Assembly: GCA_944390935.1 (NCBI GenBank)
Contig: CALXRU010000010.1
Span: 1 to 58,521, forward strand
Length of the DNA stretch: 58,521 nt
Direction of reading: 5' to 3'
Source: Acidaminococcaceae bacterium
GTDB lineage: Bacteria; Bacillota; Negativicutes; Acidaminococcales; Acidaminococcaceae
The notes beneath the pieces are model-generated. The model saw nothing but the letters and a program-made list of their open reading frames with translations. It was not told the DNA's origin and did not search any database. The translations under genes were made by a program, and so were the position numbers. Shown piece by piece: positions 32,060 to 41,658 of the stretch (positions are counted from its first letter, which is position 1; each line of letters starts with the position of its first letter).

Positions 32060-33580
32060 ATGACTAAACAAGGAAAAGTTTACCTTATCGGCGCAGGCCC
32101 CGGCGACCCCGGGCTTCTTTCCATCAAAGCCATGGAGTGCTTAAAGGCGGCGGACGCCGTTGTGTATGACCGTTTGGCTGACCCGCGCATTTTAAGCTAC
32201 GCCCGCCCCGATGCGGAAATGGTTTACGTTGGCAAAGCCAGCGCCAACCACACCATGCGCCAGCCGGATATCAACAAACTGCTGGTTAAACTGGCAGCCG
32301 AAGGCAAAACCGTGGCACGCCTTAAGGGTGGCGACCCGTTTGTATTCGGACGCGGCGGCGAAGAAGCGATTGATCTTTTAGAAGCAGGCCTGCCCTTTGA
32401 ATTTGTGCCGGGCGTAACCAGTGCCATTGCCGTTGCCGAATACGCCGGCATCCCCGTAACGCACAGGCATGTGGCAACCAGCTTTGCCGTTATCACCGGG
32501 CACGAAGACCCCACCAAAGGCGAAAGCACCATTAACTGGTCCGGCCTTGCCACCGGCGTTGATACGCTGGTATTTTTAATGGGCGTGGAAAACATCCCCA
32601 AAATTACGCAAAAGCTGATTGAAAACGGACGCGCCGCCGATACACCGGCAGCCGTTATCCGCTGGGGCACGCACCCCGAACAGCAGACTTTGGTTACCAC
32701 CGTTGGCAGCGCCGCTGCCGATGTTGCAGCTGCAGGGCTGAAACCGCCCGCCATTTTTATTGTGGGCAACGTGGTAAAACTGCGTGACCAGCTGCGCTGG
32801 TACGATAACAAGCCGCTGTTTGGCAAAACCATTGTTGTTACCCGCGCACGCGCACAGGCCAGCGAGCTGACTAAACAGCTGGAAGCGGAAGGCGCAAAGG
32901 TTATTGAAGCACCGGCCATTAAAATTGTGCCGCCTGCCGATTATGCGCCGCTTGATGAAGCAATCAGCAAAATTGATACTTATAAATGGCTGGTACTTAC
33001 CAGTGCCAACGGCGTTAAAGCATTCTTTGCACGCTTAACTGCGGCAGGCAAGGACGCGCGCGCACTGGCAGGCATTAAAATCGCCGCTATCGGCTGCGGC
33101 ACTGCCAAAGCACTGGCAAACTGCGGCTTAACCGCCGATTTGGTACCCGCAACCTACAAAGCCGAAGAACTTGCAGAAGCCATGAGCGCAGAACTTGCCA
33201 AGGGCGACAAGGTATTGCTGCCCCGCGCCAAAGAAGCGCGTGAGGTACTGCCCGAAACGCTGCGCAAACTGGGCGCAGAAGTAGACGTTATTACCGCCTA
33301 CGAAACCGTCACTGTTTGCGACAACGCCGACGAACTCATCGCCGCGCTGCAAAATAAAGAGGTGGACATGGTTACCTTCACCAGCTCCAGCACCGTTACC
33401 AACTTCCTTAAAGTGCTGGGCGGCAAAAAAGAGCTGCTGGAAGGCGTTGCCTGCGCAGCCATCGGCCCCGTAACCGCCGCCACCTGCAACAAAAACGGTA
33501 TAACACCCGCCGTAACCGCCGGTACCTTTACCATCGCCGGTTTAACGGATGCCATAAAAAGCTATTACACTAAGGAGTGA
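32060..33580 (+). CDS. cobA-hemD: Fused uroporphyrinogen-III C-methyltransferase and uroporphyrinogen-III synthase
   Basis: A 506-residue fusion. Residues 1-245 are SUMT: VYLIGAGPGDPGLLSIKA, VVYDRLADP, RLKGGDPFVFGRGGEE, GVTSAIAVAEYAGIPVTHR. Residues about 250-506 are HemD: KTIVVTRARAQASELTKQLEAEGA and VDMVTFTSSSTVTNFL. It cyclises hydroxymethylbilane and then methylates the product to precorrin-2. The fusion is common in Firmicutes making cobalamin. AAGGAG precedes the ATG. Confidence 0.95.
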   Translation: MTKQGKVYLIGAGPGDPGLLSIKAMECLKAADAVVYDRLADPRILSYARPDAEMVYVGKASANHTMRQPDINKLLVKLAAEGKTVARLKGGDPFVFGRGGEEAIDLLEAGLPFEFVPGVTSAIAVAEYAGIPVTHRHVATSFAVITGHEDPTKGESTINWSGLATGVDTLVFLMGVENIPKITQKLIENGRAADTPAAVIRWGTHPEQQTLVTTVGSAAADVAAAGLKPPAIFIVGNVVKLRDQLRWYDNKPLFGKTIVVTRARAQASELTKQLEAEGAKVIEAPAIKIVPPADYAPLDEAISKIDTYKWLVLTSANGVKAFFARLTAAGKDARALAGIKIAAIGCGTAKALANCGLTADLVPATYKAEELAEAMSAELAKGDKVLLPRAKEAREVLPETLRKLGAEVDVITAYETVTVCDNADELIAALQNKEVDMVTFTSSSTVTNFLKVLGGKKELLEGVACAAIGPVTAATCNKNGITPAVTAGTFTIAGLTDAIKSYYTKE

Positions 33581-33585
33581 TTAAG

Positions 33586-34566
33586 ATGGGCTTCCCCATT
33601 TACCGTCCGCGCCGCACGCGCGCAACCGCGAACCTGCGCAGCATGATCCGCGAAAACAAACTTTCCGTTGAAGATTTGATTTACCCGCTCTTTGTCGTTC
33701 CCGGCAAAAATGTTAAAAACGAAATTGAATCCCTGCCCGGCAATTACCATTGGTCGCTTGACCGCCTGCCGGAAGTGCTGGACGAAATCGTTGATTTGAA
33801 AATTCCTGCCGTTATTCTGTTCGGCATCCCTTCTTATAAAAACGCTACCGGCAGCAGCGCCTGGGATATGGAAGAACCCGTGCAGCAGGCCTGCCGCCTG
33901 ATTAAGGAAAAATACCCCGACCTTGTAATCGTTACCGACGTATGCCTGTGCGAATACACCGAACACGGTCACTGCGGCGTGCTGGAAAACGGCTGCACCG
34001 TCAACAACGACGCTACCCTGCCGCTGCTGGCCAAAGTTGCCGTATCCCACGCCAAAGCAGGTGCCGACATCATCGCCCCTTCCAACATGATGGACGGTTA
34101 TGTACAGGCTATCCGCGCCGCGCTGGATGAAAACGGCTTCAGTCATGTTTCCATTATGGCTTATTCAGCTAAATACGCATCTTCTTACTACGGCCCGTTC
34201 CGCGCCGCTGCCGATTCCGCACCGAGCGCAGGTGACCGCAAAGGCTACCAGATGGACCCCGCCAACAGCGACGAAGCATTGCGTGAGGTTGAACTGGATA
34301 TTGAAGAAGGCGCAGATATCGTTATGGTTAAACCGGCGCTGGCCTTCATGGATATCATCCGCCGCGTAAAGGACACCTTTAACCGCCCGCTGTGCGTTTA
34401 CAATGTCAGCGGCGAATACGCCATGGTTAAAGCCGCAGCCCAGAAAGGCTGGATTGACGAAAAACGCATTGTTATGGAAACGCTGACCGGTTTTAAACGC
34501 GCCGGCGCGAAAATGATTATTACCTACCACGCTCTTGACGCAGCACGCTGGCTGCGCGAAGAATAA
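33586..34566 (+). CDS. hemB: Porphobilinogen synthase (5-aminolevulinate dehydratase)
   Basis: A 326-residue HemB. The zinc cysteines are in [19 protein letters not shown] (about residues 120-135), so it is the Zn-dependent class. Schiff-base lysines lie in [18 protein letters not shown] and [12 protein letters not shown] start at the ATG at 33586 (GGAG nine bases upstream), giving the usual FPIYRPRR N-terminus; the in-frame GTG at 33577 overlaps the previous stop codon. Confidence 0.96.
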   Translation: MGFPIYRPRRTRATANLRSMIRENKLSVEDLIYPLFVVPGKNVKNEIESLPGNYHWSLDRLPEVLDEIVDLKIPAVILFGIPSYKNATGSSAWDMEEPVQQACRLIKEKYPDLVIVTDVCLCEYTEHGHCGVLENGCTVNNDATLPLLAKVAVSHAKAGADIIAPSNMMDGYVQAIRAALDENGFSHVSIMAYSAKYASSYYGPFRAAADSAPSAGDRKGYQMDPANSDEALREVELDIEEGADIVMVKPALAFMDIIRRVKDTFNRPLCVYNVSGEYAMVKAAAQKGWIDEKRIVMETLTGFKRAGAKMIITYHALDAARWLREE

Positions 34567-34576
34567 GGAGGCAGCC

Positions 34577-35875
34577 ATGCAGCACGCAAAATCCGAAGCG
34601 GCTTTTGAAGAAGCTAAACAATATATCCCCGGCGGCGTTAACAGCCCTGTACGTTCGTTCCGCAGCGTCGGCGGCGTTCCGCCGATTATCGCAGGCGGCT
34701 GCGGCAGCAAACTGACCGACATCGACGGCAATGAATACATTGATTACGTTTTAAGCTACGGCCCGCTGCTTTTGGGACACGCCCATCCGGTTGTTACCGA
34801 AGCCATTAAAAAGGCTGCCGAAAAAGGCTCGTCCTACGGCGCACCGACGCTTGCTGAAACCGAGCTTGCCAAACTTGTTTGCCGCCTTGTGCCTTCCATG
34901 GATATGGTACGCATGGTAAACAGCGGCACCGAAGCAACCATGAGTGCGCTGCGTCTGGCACGCGCTTACACCGGACGCGACAATATTGTTAAATTCATCG
35001 GCTGCTACCACGGCCATCACGACAGCTTGCTGGTTAAAGCAGGCAGCGGCGCAGCAACGCTTGGCGTGCCCGACAGCCCGGGCGTGCCGAAAAATGTTGC
35101 CGCCAACACCATTACCATTCCGTTCAACGACGAAGCTGCGCTGGAAGAAGTTTTCCGCACGCAGGGCGAAACCATTGCCGCCGTTATTATGGAACCGACG
35201 CCCGGCAATATGGGTTTGGTTCTGCCGAAGGACGGCTATCTTGCCAAAATCCGTGCCATTACCAAAGAATACGGCGCTCTCCTCATCTGCGACGAAGTTA
35301 TGAGCGGCTTCCGTTCCTGTCAGGGCGGCTCGCAGGCACTGTACGGCATCGACCCCGATATCACCTGCTTAGGTAAAGTTATCGGCGGCGGCCTGCCGGT
35401 AGCTGCTTACGGCGGCAAACGCGAAATTATGGAAAAGGTTGCGCCGGTCGGCCCGATGTACCAGGCCGGTACTTTAAGCGGCAACCCGCTGGCCATGGCA
35501 GCAGGTATTGCCAACCTTACTTATATGGAAGAACATAATGTGTGCGCCACTCTGGAAAGCCACGCGGCAATCCTCGTCGGCGGTCTGGAACGTGCGGCAG
35601 CCAAAGCAGGCGTGCCTGTTCAGTGCCACCGTTTAGGCTCTATGTTTACCGTTTTCTTCAGCGATAAACCCGTTACCGATTACGCATCGGCCTGCGCCAG
35701 TGATTTGGACGCTTTCCGCATTTACTTCCACAGCATGCTGGAACAGGGCATTTACCTGCCGCCGTCCCAGTTTGAAACCAACTTCATCTCGCTGGCACAT
35801 ACGCCGGACGACATTGCCAAAACCATTGCCGCCGCCGAGAAAGCCTTCCGCGATGTAGCGGCAAGCAAAAAATAA
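34577..35875 (+). CDS. hemL: Glutamate-1-semialdehyde 2,1-aminomutase
   Basis: A 432-residue PLP enzyme: [16 protein letters not shown] at the start, [32 protein letters not shown] and the PLP lysine in [17 protein letters not shown] (about residue 265). It makes 5-aminolevulinate. Start at 34577 with AAGGAGG seven bases upstream. Last gene of the hem operon, followed by a terminator. Confidence 0.96.
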   Translation: MQHAKSEAAFEEAKQYIPGGVNSPVRSFRSVGGVPPIIAGGCGSKLTDIDGNEYIDYVLSYGPLLLGHAHPVVTEAIKKAAEKGSSYGAPTLAETELAKLVCRLVPSMDMVRMVNSGTEATMSALRLARAYTGRDNIVKFIGCYHGHHDSLLVKAGSGAATLGVPDSPGVPKNVAANTITIPFNDEAALEEVFRTQGETIAAVIMEPTPGNMGLVLPKDGYLAKIRAITKEYGALLICDEVMSGFRSCQGGSQALYGIDPDITCLGKVIGGGLPVAAYGGKREIMEKVAPVGPMYQAGTLSGNPLAMAAGIANLTYMEEHNVCATLESHAAILVGGLERAAAKAGVPVQCHRLGSMFTVFFSDKPVTDYASACASDLDAFRIYFHSMLEQGIYLPPSQFETNFISLAHTPDDIAKTIAAAEKAFRDVAASKK

Positions 35876-35887
35876 AAACCAAAAATT

Positions 35888-35932
35888 AAACGCCATCAGA
35901 AGTAAGCAAAATTATTCCTGATGGCGTTTTTA
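35888..35932 (+). terminator. Terminator of the hem operon
   Basis: AAACGCCATCAG / CTGATGGCGTTT (12-bp perfect stem, 18-base loop) followed by TTATTATTT. Confidence 0.85.
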
Positions 35933-35950
35933 TTATTTATTTTTTGCATG

Positions 35951-35976
35951 AAAAAAGGACGTGTTGCAGCACGCCC
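35951..35976 (-). terminator. Terminator of the exported HD-domain gene
   Basis: GGGCGTG / CACGTCC stem (one mismatch, loop CTGCAA) followed on the minus strand by TTTTTT. It lies back to back with the hem operon terminator. Confidence 0.7.
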
Positions 35977-36055
35977 TGATTTCGTTACCTCATGAGAGAT
36001 TCGGTTTATTTGTATTATTATAATAAATCCAATCCGTTTTTTGTCAAGCGATAGC

Positions 36056-37192
36056 TTATTTAACAATTACATTTTTAACAGCCTGGCGGATTTTATCCAT
36101 GCCGTTTTTGGTGGAAGCAAGGCTGTCGATGTACATCATGGAATACTGAGCGCCGATGTAGTTGCGGAAGCGGTTGAAATGTTCGCCTTCCAAACCTGCC
36201 TTGCTCATGCCGTAATCTTTGGCAGCAATTTCTTTAAGTATTGCCACGGATTTCTGACAGGCCGGGCCGCTGAGCACGAAGTCATGGTCGCCGAGGCTGG
36301 TAATATAGCCTTCCTGTTTATGCGGAGTCGGGATGGTGTCTTTGGAAGTAACAAGGCCGAGTTTTTCGGCGTCCTTACCGGCAATTATAGCGGCTGCTTT
36401 CAGGTAACCGGCAACAATCTGCTCGTCCTTGCCGCTGGGAATGGTATGCGCGCAAGCCTGCGCAACAATTTCTTCAACCGGGAAGCCGCGGTAAATGACT
36501 TCGGCGATACTGAAAATATGATGCGCGCCGGTGCCTGCAATCTGATATTCGGTCAGAGAGGACTGATCTTTCTGCCACTGGAACACCAGCGGTTTTGCCA
36601 GATCGTGCAGTGCCTGTGCGGCTATTACAATGTCATGGCTGAGGGCACTGTTGAACAGGCCGGTATAGGTGTTGTAAATGCCTTCGGAAATTTGCAGGTT
36701 GGCTGCAGTATGCGTTGCAAGCCCGCCCGGATAAGCGTGGTGGCTGGCGTAACCACTGCCCGGCGCGGAATAAAACGGCTGCGGCAGGCTGCCGTTGTAC
36801 GGAGGCATAAAGTTTTCCAGCGAGGTTTTGCTGCTGTCAAGGAGTCCTGCTGCTACCAGCTTATTATAAACGGTACGTTTGCTGCCCGGCAGCTGGTAAT
36901 TGTTCATAAATGTCGGCACGGGATTGTTGATGATGTCCATCGTCATGCGTGCCAACGAACGGTCCTGAATGGTTTTAACAGCGTCTTTAATCTTCTGGTA
37001 AGAAAGCTGCACCAGTTCGGAATCAGCTGCCATCGTAACAGCGTCCGGCAAATTGTTGTAAGCGGCTGCCTTAACTTTAGCGCCTGCCGCAAAGCTCATG
37101 CCCGGCATGTTCAGCATAGCTGCGCCGATAGCGGCACCGGCAGTCATCTGCAAAAATTTTCTGCGCGACATTTTGTCGTTCAAATTCGTCAT
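36056..37192 (-). CDS. Tat-exported HD-domain protein
   Basis: A 378-residue protein with a twin-arginine signal (SRRKFLQMTAGAA, Arg10-Arg11) and a cleavage region near SFAAGA. The mature part has an HD-type metal site: HHAYPGGLATHT (His151/152, His161), HDLAK (His196-Asp197...Lys200), GAHHIFS (His224/225) and ACAHT (His249). HHAYPGGLxxHT resembles YhaM-type 3'-5' exoribonucleases and related phosphohydrolases, which are normally cytoplasmic. Tat export suggests folding with the metal before export. GGAGGAG precedes the ATG. Monocistronic; substrate unknown (extracytoplasmic nucleotides or a phosphate ester). Confidence 0.78.
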   Translation of the reverse strand: MTNLNDKMSRRKFLQMTAGAAIGAAMLNMPGMSFAAGAKVKAAAYNNLPDAVTMAADSELVQLSYQKIKDAVKTIQDRSLARMTMDIINNPVPTFMNNYQLPGSKRTVYNKLVAAGLLDSSKTSLENFMPPYNGSLPQPFYSAPGSGYASHHAYPGGLATHTAANLQISEGIYNTYTGLFNSALSHDIVIAAQALHDLAKPLVFQWQKDQSSLTEYQIAGTGAHHIFSIAEVIYRGFPVEEIVAQACAHTIPSGKDEQIVAGYLKAAAIIAGKDAEKLGLVTSKDTIPTPHKQEGYITSLGDHDFVLSGPACQKSVAILKEIAAKDYGMSKAGLEGEHFNRFRNYIGAQYSMMYIDSLASTKNGMDKIRQAVKNVIVK

Positions 37193-37314
37193 TTTAACTC
37201 CTCCAATTTCAAGAGTATTCTAAACTATTTTGATTATAACGAATGATTATTTAAACTCCATTAAGCCGGTGTAAAAATTTAAGTGCCCCAACAGCCGTTT
37301 ACGTAAAATTGTGC

Positions 37315-37346
37315 AAAAAAATAAGGCACACGCCATAGCGCATGCC
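37315..37346 (-). terminator. Terminator of the small secreted protein gene
   Basis: GGCATGCGC / GCGTGTGCC stem (two G-U pairs, loop TATG) then TTATTTTTT on the minus strand. Confidence 0.75.
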
Positions 37347-37360
37347 GTAAATTTTTTATT

Positions 37361-37792
37361 TTATTCTGCGTTTTCCTGTTCTTCTACCTGAAGCGCTGCC
37401 AAGCTGAACTCGGTGATTTTTGCGTTTTTGTCCAGCGTGAACACGATGCTTACGGCCGGTTCGCGGTTAAAGGATGCAATATAGGTCAGGCGATCAGCTT
37501 TGTCAAAGCGTTCAAACGCAAAGAATTTGGTTTCCTTATGGTTGCCGAATTTTTCCTTAACCTGACGCTGCATAGCGATAAAGGTGTTGACGTTCATGTT
37601 TTTGGCAAGGTCTGCGCTCATAGCTTTTTCAGCGTCCTTGTAGCCCAGCGTGTCACTGGCAACCAGCGCCGTAATAACCTTCTGCGCCGAATTTTCCGCG
37701 CTGTTCAAGGCGCTGCTGTTTTCAGTTGCAAAGCAGCTTGCCGCAAAAGCCAACGTTAAAAGCGTAGTCAGCAAAACAATAAATTTTTTCAT
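37361..37792 (-). CDS. Small secreted protein (DUF3887-like)
   Basis: A 143-residue protein with a signal peptide (KKFIVLLTTLLTLAFAAS, cleavage near CFA). The mature 120 residues read like a cystatin-like fold: helix with AQKVITALVASDTLGYKDAEKAM, then strands FFAFERFDKADRLTYIASF and VSIVFTLDKNAKITEFSL. This pattern fits DUF3887 domains of Firmicute exported proteins. Acidic tail. Its start lies 45 bp downstream of the end of the M23 peptidase gene, so they may share a transcript. Function unknown. Confidence 0.7.
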   Translation of the reverse strand: MKKFIVLLTTLLTLAFAASCFATENSSALNSAENSAQKVITALVASDTLGYKDAEKAMSADLAKNMNVNTFIAMQRQVKEKFGNHKETKFFAFERFDKADRLTYIASFNREPAVSIVFTLDKNAKITEFSLAALQVEEQENAE

Positions 37793-37837
37793 AAAATCGC
37801 CTCCGGTTTAATTTTAATATTTAACCGCTTGCGCGGA

Positions 37838-38749
37838 TTATTTACTGCTTAACATATACATCGGGTCAACATACTCGCCGTCAACCAGCACTTCAAAATG
37901 GACATGCGGGCCGGTGCTGTAACCGCTGCTGCCTGCAAAGCCGATAAAATCGCCCTTGCGCACAGCCTGCCCTTCTTCAACGGCAATGCCGCTCATGTGC
38001 CCGTAGGCAGTTTCGTAACCGTTGCCGTGGTCAAGTTTGACGTAACGGCCGTAGCCGCCGTTCCAACAGGCCATCTCCACCGTGCCTGCCGCCGCTGCAT
38101 ACACCGGCGCGCCAAAATCAACGGCAATGTCGATGCCGGGGTGCCAGTCGTAGCCGCCGCCAATCGGCGCCATGCGCCCGCCGTAATCCGAACTGATTAC
38201 GCCGCCTTCCGTCGGCCATAAATCAGGAAAAGCGTTCAGCGAATTGCTGCGTTTTTCCATCGCCGCCAACAGCTCCTTCATCGAAGCTTTTTTATCGTCA
38301 ATCTGCTGTTTGATGTTTTTGTTCTGCACTTCCAGAACGCCAAGCCGCTCCGGCATGTTCATCTCGGCCGGACCGCCCTGCCCCATGTATTCCGGCTTCA
38401 CTGCCGTGCTTTCGTCCTGTGCTGCCGTGCCCAGCTGCAAACCTGCTTCCGGGTCGCGTATCAGCGCGCGGCGCAGACGGCTTTCCAGCGTCGCCATTTC
38501 GTTCATGTCGCGCAGCATTTTTTCGTTGTCGTCCAGCAGGTTCTGCATTTTTTCTTCGTATTCCGCCTTATGCGCGCGGTAATCGGCAAATTCCTGCTGC
38601 AAGCCGTGGTAACGCATAAACGCATACGCCGCGTAAACGCCAAAGCCCACTGCCGCCACAGCCAGCATCGCCGCTGCCTTAAACGCCAGCGCAGGTATTT
38701 TGCGCGTTTTGCCTTCCGGCGATGTAAATGTATAAAACTTATCGCTCAT
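37838..38749 (-). CDS. M23 family peptidase (LytM type), membrane-anchored
   Basis: A 303-residue protein: cytoplasmic N-terminus, one helix (ALAFKAAAMLAVAAVGFGVYAAYAF), a coiled-coil stalk (about residues 50-180) and a C-terminal M23 domain. Zinc and catalytic motifs are HPGIDIAVDFG, YGHMSGI and GPHVHFEVLVDG, all intact, so an active cell-wall endopeptidase is expected (not a degenerate EnvC/NlpD activator). The gene follows the flippase gene by 12 bp on the same strand, a plausible envelope operon. Confidence 0.9.
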   Translation of the reverse strand: MSDKFYTFTSPEGKTRKIPALAFKAAAMLAVAAVGFGVYAAYAFMRYHGLQQEFADYRAHKAEYEEKMQNLLDDNEKMLRDMNEMATLESRLRRALIRDPEAGLQLGTAAQDESTAVKPEYMGQGGPAEMNMPERLGVLEVQNKNIKQQIDDKKASMKELLAAMEKRSNSLNAFPDLWPTEGGVISSDYGGRMAPIGGGYDWHPGIDIAVDFGAPVYAAAAGTVEMACWNGGYGRYVKLDHGNGYETAYGHMSGIAVEEGQAVRKGDFIGFAGSSGYSTGPHVHFEVLVDGEYVDPMYMLSSK

Positions 38750-38761
38750 TATAGTTCCCTC

Positions 38762-40375
38762 TTATTTAAAATAACCAACACGCTGACCCAACGCCAGCAC
38801 CCTGCGCCCGATGAACGGGATGTCCTCAAGGTCGTCCTTATTCAAACCGCCGACGCCTGCCAGCGCAACTGCGTACACCGGCATGGCAACAGCCATTGCA
38901 GCCAAGATTGACCATGCGCCCCAGCCCGCGCCGATAAGCAGCACGCCGTACACCGCCGCACCCATAGCCGCCGATGCCAGCGCCGGTTTGATAATGCCGC
39001 CGATGCTTAACGAATAGTGCGCGTGTTTGTAAATAAACAGCATGTTCAGCACAGCCGCAATGCCAAAATCGGCCAGCGTCGCTATGGAAGCACCGTTAAT
39101 GCCAAGTTCAGGCTGCGCCGTCAGCACCCAGCTTAAGCAAACCTTAACCGCCGCCGCAAAAATCATGGCGATAACCGGCAGCGCCGTTTTGCCAAGCCCC
39201 TGCAAAATGCCGGTGCTTATCTGGTGCAGACCCAAAAGGAAAATGCCAAAGCTCATGGTGCGGATTGCGCCCGCCGCGCCCGGTGCGTTATAAATCAGCG
39301 CCGCCACGTCGCCCGCCAGCAAATACAAACCGACTGAACACGGCAAGGTAATAATCATCGCCACGCGGAAGGCCGTGCTGATTTTTGCCTTAATGCCCGC
39401 CGCATCTTTCAGCGTGCGCGATTCGGAAATCGCAGGCACAAGGTTTATCGTCATTGCCGCCGTAAAAATGGTGGCAAGGTTTACCAAAGGCACCGCCATG
39501 CCGGTCAGGTAGCCAAACAGCTCCGTCGATTCGCCGACGGAAAAGCCAGCTGCTTCCAACCGCTGCGGCACAATAAGCAAATCCAGATTGGCAACCACCG
39601 GCAACATCAGGCTTGACATTGATACCGGCAGCGCCAGTTTTAACAATCTTGTAATAATCTTGCGGGCGCTTTCCGGCTCTTTCGTCATCGCAGCGCCCTG
39701 CATTTTATCTTTCAGGCTGCGTTTAAGGCGCGCGTAAAACCACATCAGCACCAGCAGTGCGCAGAACGCACCCACGCCTGCGCCCATGCTTGCGCCGCCC
39801 GCCGCGTATTCCAGTCCGTACGGCATAAACATATAGGCAAAAACAATCATCGTCACAACGCGCATCAGCTGCTCCACCACTTCGGAAGCCGCCGTCGGCG
39901 TCATAATCTGCCAGCCCTGCAAATATCCGCGGAAGCTGGCAAGGAAGGTTACAAAAAATACCGCCGGTGCCAGCGCGATAATGGAATAATAAGCGCGCGC
40001 GTCGCGAATCCAGTGGTTCTCAATCAGCCAGCCCGCGCCGAACCACAGCGCCGAGCTGAACACCAGGCCGCTTAAGAACAACAGCCGCAGCGATACGTTG
40101 AACACCCTTTTCGCGCCGAAGAAATCGTTCTCCGCCACTTTTTCAGCCGTGATGATGGAAATAGCCACCGGTATGCCCGCCGACGAAACCGTTATCGCCA
40201 TCAGGTAAATCGGAAAACCCATCTGGTACAGCCCGATGCCCTCGCCGCCGAGGATGCGCGAAAGGATAATCCAGTTCAGCGAGCCGATGATTTTAACCAC
40301 CATGCTGGAAGCCGTCAGGATTAACGTGCCCTTCAAAAATTTTTTGTTGCCTGTGCTGCCATTATTTTCTGACAT
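38762..40375 (-). CDS. SpoVB-like MOP-family flippase
   Basis: A 537-residue, about 14-helix membrane protein of the polysaccharide/lipid II flippase superfamily. It begins GTLILTASSMVVKIIGSLNWIILSRILGGEGIGLYQ and contains FRGYLQGWQIMTPTAASEVVEQLMRV, as in SpoVB/YtgP proteins. It flips lipid-linked cell-wall or polysaccharide precursors. Promoter TTGTCA-N17-GATAAT upstream; M23 peptidase gene downstream. Confidence 0.88.
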   Translation of the reverse strand: MSENNGSTGNKKFLKGTLILTASSMVVKIIGSLNWIILSRILGGEGIGLYQMGFPIYLMAITVSSAGIPVAISIITAEKVAENDFFGAKRVFNVSLRLLFLSGLVFSSALWFGAGWLIENHWIRDARAYYSIIALAPAVFFVTFLASFRGYLQGWQIMTPTAASEVVEQLMRVVTMIVFAYMFMPYGLEYAAGGASMGAGVGAFCALLVLMWFYARLKRSLKDKMQGAAMTKEPESARKIITRLLKLALPVSMSSLMLPVVANLDLLIVPQRLEAAGFSVGESTELFGYLTGMAVPLVNLATIFTAAMTINLVPAISESRTLKDAAGIKAKISTAFRVAMIITLPCSVGLYLLAGDVAALIYNAPGAAGAIRTMSFGIFLLGLHQISTGILQGLGKTALPVIAMIFAAAVKVCLSWVLTAQPELGINGASIATLADFGIAAVLNMLFIYKHAHYSLSIGGIIKPALASAAMGAAVYGVLLIGAGWGAWSILAAMAVAMPVYAVALAGVGGLNKDDLEDIPFIGRRVLALGQRVGYFK

Positions 40376-40412
40376 ACGCGCCGTCCTGTTCTACAAATAA
40401 ATACTCATTATA

Positions 40413-40441
40413 ATTATCTCTTTAAAAACGTATTTTGACAA
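40413..40441 (-). promoter_or_regulatory. Promoter of the flippase gene
   Basis: TTGTCA-N17-GATAAT on the minus strand, ending 38 bp before the start codon. Confidence 0.6.
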
Positions 40442-40490
40442 GTCTTTTGCAATTCTTTTCACAAATTCTTCCGCTTTGGCGGATAGCTTA

Positions 40491-40519
40491 TTGCACTTTG
40501 GCCGTTAAATTGCTACAAT
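40491..40519 (+). promoter_or_regulatory. Promoter of the BMP lipoprotein gene
   Basis: TTGCAC-N17-TACAAT, about 33 bp upstream of the start codon; diverges from the flippase promoter. Confidence 0.65.
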
Positions 40520-40551
40520 TAAATATATAAATTACGGACGGAGGTTAAACG

Positions 40552-41646
40552 ATGAAAAAATTACTTGCTTGTTCCCTCATCGCCATGCTGGCCTGCGGCG
40601 CACTTTTAACAGGCTGCGGCGGCGATAAAAAAGACGAAGCGGCTGCCGGTAAAACCAAAGCTGCTTTTGTTTATGTAAGCTCTGCCAAGGACGGCGGCTA
40701 TTCCATGGCGCACGAACTGGGACGCCAGTACGTTGCCAAAAACATGCCGGAAGTACAGACTTCCTTTATGGAATCCGTACCGGAAGGCGCTGACAGCGAG
40801 CGTGTTATTAACCAGCTTGCCGCTCAGGGCAACAAAATCATTTTCACCACCAGCTTCGGCTATATGGACCCGACGATTAACGTCGCCAAAAAATTCCCGG
40901 ATATCACCTTCCTGCACTGCTCCGGTTTTAAAACCGCAGAAAACGTCGGCACTTACTTTGGCCGCATGTACGAAGCGCGCTATGTAACCGGCATCGTTGC
41001 AGGCAAAACCACAAAAACCAATACCATCGGCTTTGTTGCCGCTTTCCCGATTCCGGAAGTTATCCGCGCCATCAACGCCTTTACCCTTGGCGTACAGAGC
41101 GTGAACCCGGACGCAACCGTTAAAGTTTTGTGGACCAACACCTGGTACAACCCGACCACCGAAAAACAGGCTGCGCTTACGCTGATTGACGCCGGCGCGG
41201 ACGTTATCGCCCAGCACCAGAACACCCCCGGACCGCAGCAGGCTGCTGAAGAACGCGGCGTGTACGGCATCGGCTACAACGTAGATATGTCTGCCAACGC
41301 ACCGAAGGCTTCCCTGACTTCCGCCGTTTGGAACTGGGGCCCGTTCTATGAAAAAACCATCAAAGAAGTTGAAGCAGGCACCTGGAAATCCTCCGCTTAC
41401 TGGGGCGGCATGAAAGATAAAGTTGTCGATATCGCTCCTTACGGCCCGGCCGTATCGGACGAAACCAAACAGCTGGCTGACGCTGCCAAACAGAACATCA
41501 TCGACGGCAAACTCGTTGTATTCGCAGGCCCGCTGTATGACCAGACCGGCGCAGAACGCGTACCGGCAGGTCAGGCTCTCAGCGATAAGGATCTCCTTTC
41601 CATCGACTGGTTCGTTAAAGGCGTAGACGGACAGATTAACAAATAA
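40552..41646 (+). CDS. BMP family substrate-binding lipoprotein (nucleoside importer)
   Basis: A 364-residue lipoprotein with lipobox LLTGC (Cys22). The body has the BMP pattern: AFVYVSSAKDGGYSMAHELGRQY, ESVPEGADSERVINQLAAQGNKIIF, MYEARYVTGIVAG, WTNTWYNPTTEKQAALTLIDAGADVIAQH and GIGYNVDMSANAP. It binds purine nucleosides in characterised relatives. It stands alone with its own promoter and terminator, while an ABC ATPase/permease set lacking a binding protein is at 1.1-4.6 kb; the two probably work together. GGAGG precedes the ATG. Confidence 0.9.
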   Translation: MKKLLACSLIAMLACGALLTGCGGDKKDEAAAGKTKAAFVYVSSAKDGGYSMAHELGRQYVAKNMPEVQTSFMESVPEGADSERVINQLAAQGNKIIFTTSFGYMDPTINVAKKFPDITFLHCSGFKTAENVGTYFGRMYEARYVTGIVAGKTTKTNTIGFVAAFPIPEVIRAINAFTLGVQSVNPDATVKVLWTNTWYNPTTEKQAALTLIDAGADVIAQHQNTPGPQQAAEERGVYGIGYNVDMSANAPKASLTSAVWNWGPFYEKTIKEVEAGTWKSSAYWGGMKDKVVDIAPYGPAVSDETKQLADAAKQNIIDGKLVVFAGPLYDQTGAERVPAGQALSDKDLLSIDWFVKGVDGQINK

Positions 41647-41658
41647 TTTTATTTGCAG

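Noticed and set aside
36041..37246. A 401-codon + strand frame opposite the HD-domain gene, and similar long antisense frames at 20119-21090, 45382-46446, 49600-50580 and 54667-55782
   Set aside because: They mirror well-recognised genes, have no ribosome sites or family motifs and are rich in His/Arg/Ala/Gln as expected for the complement of GC-rich coding DNA.
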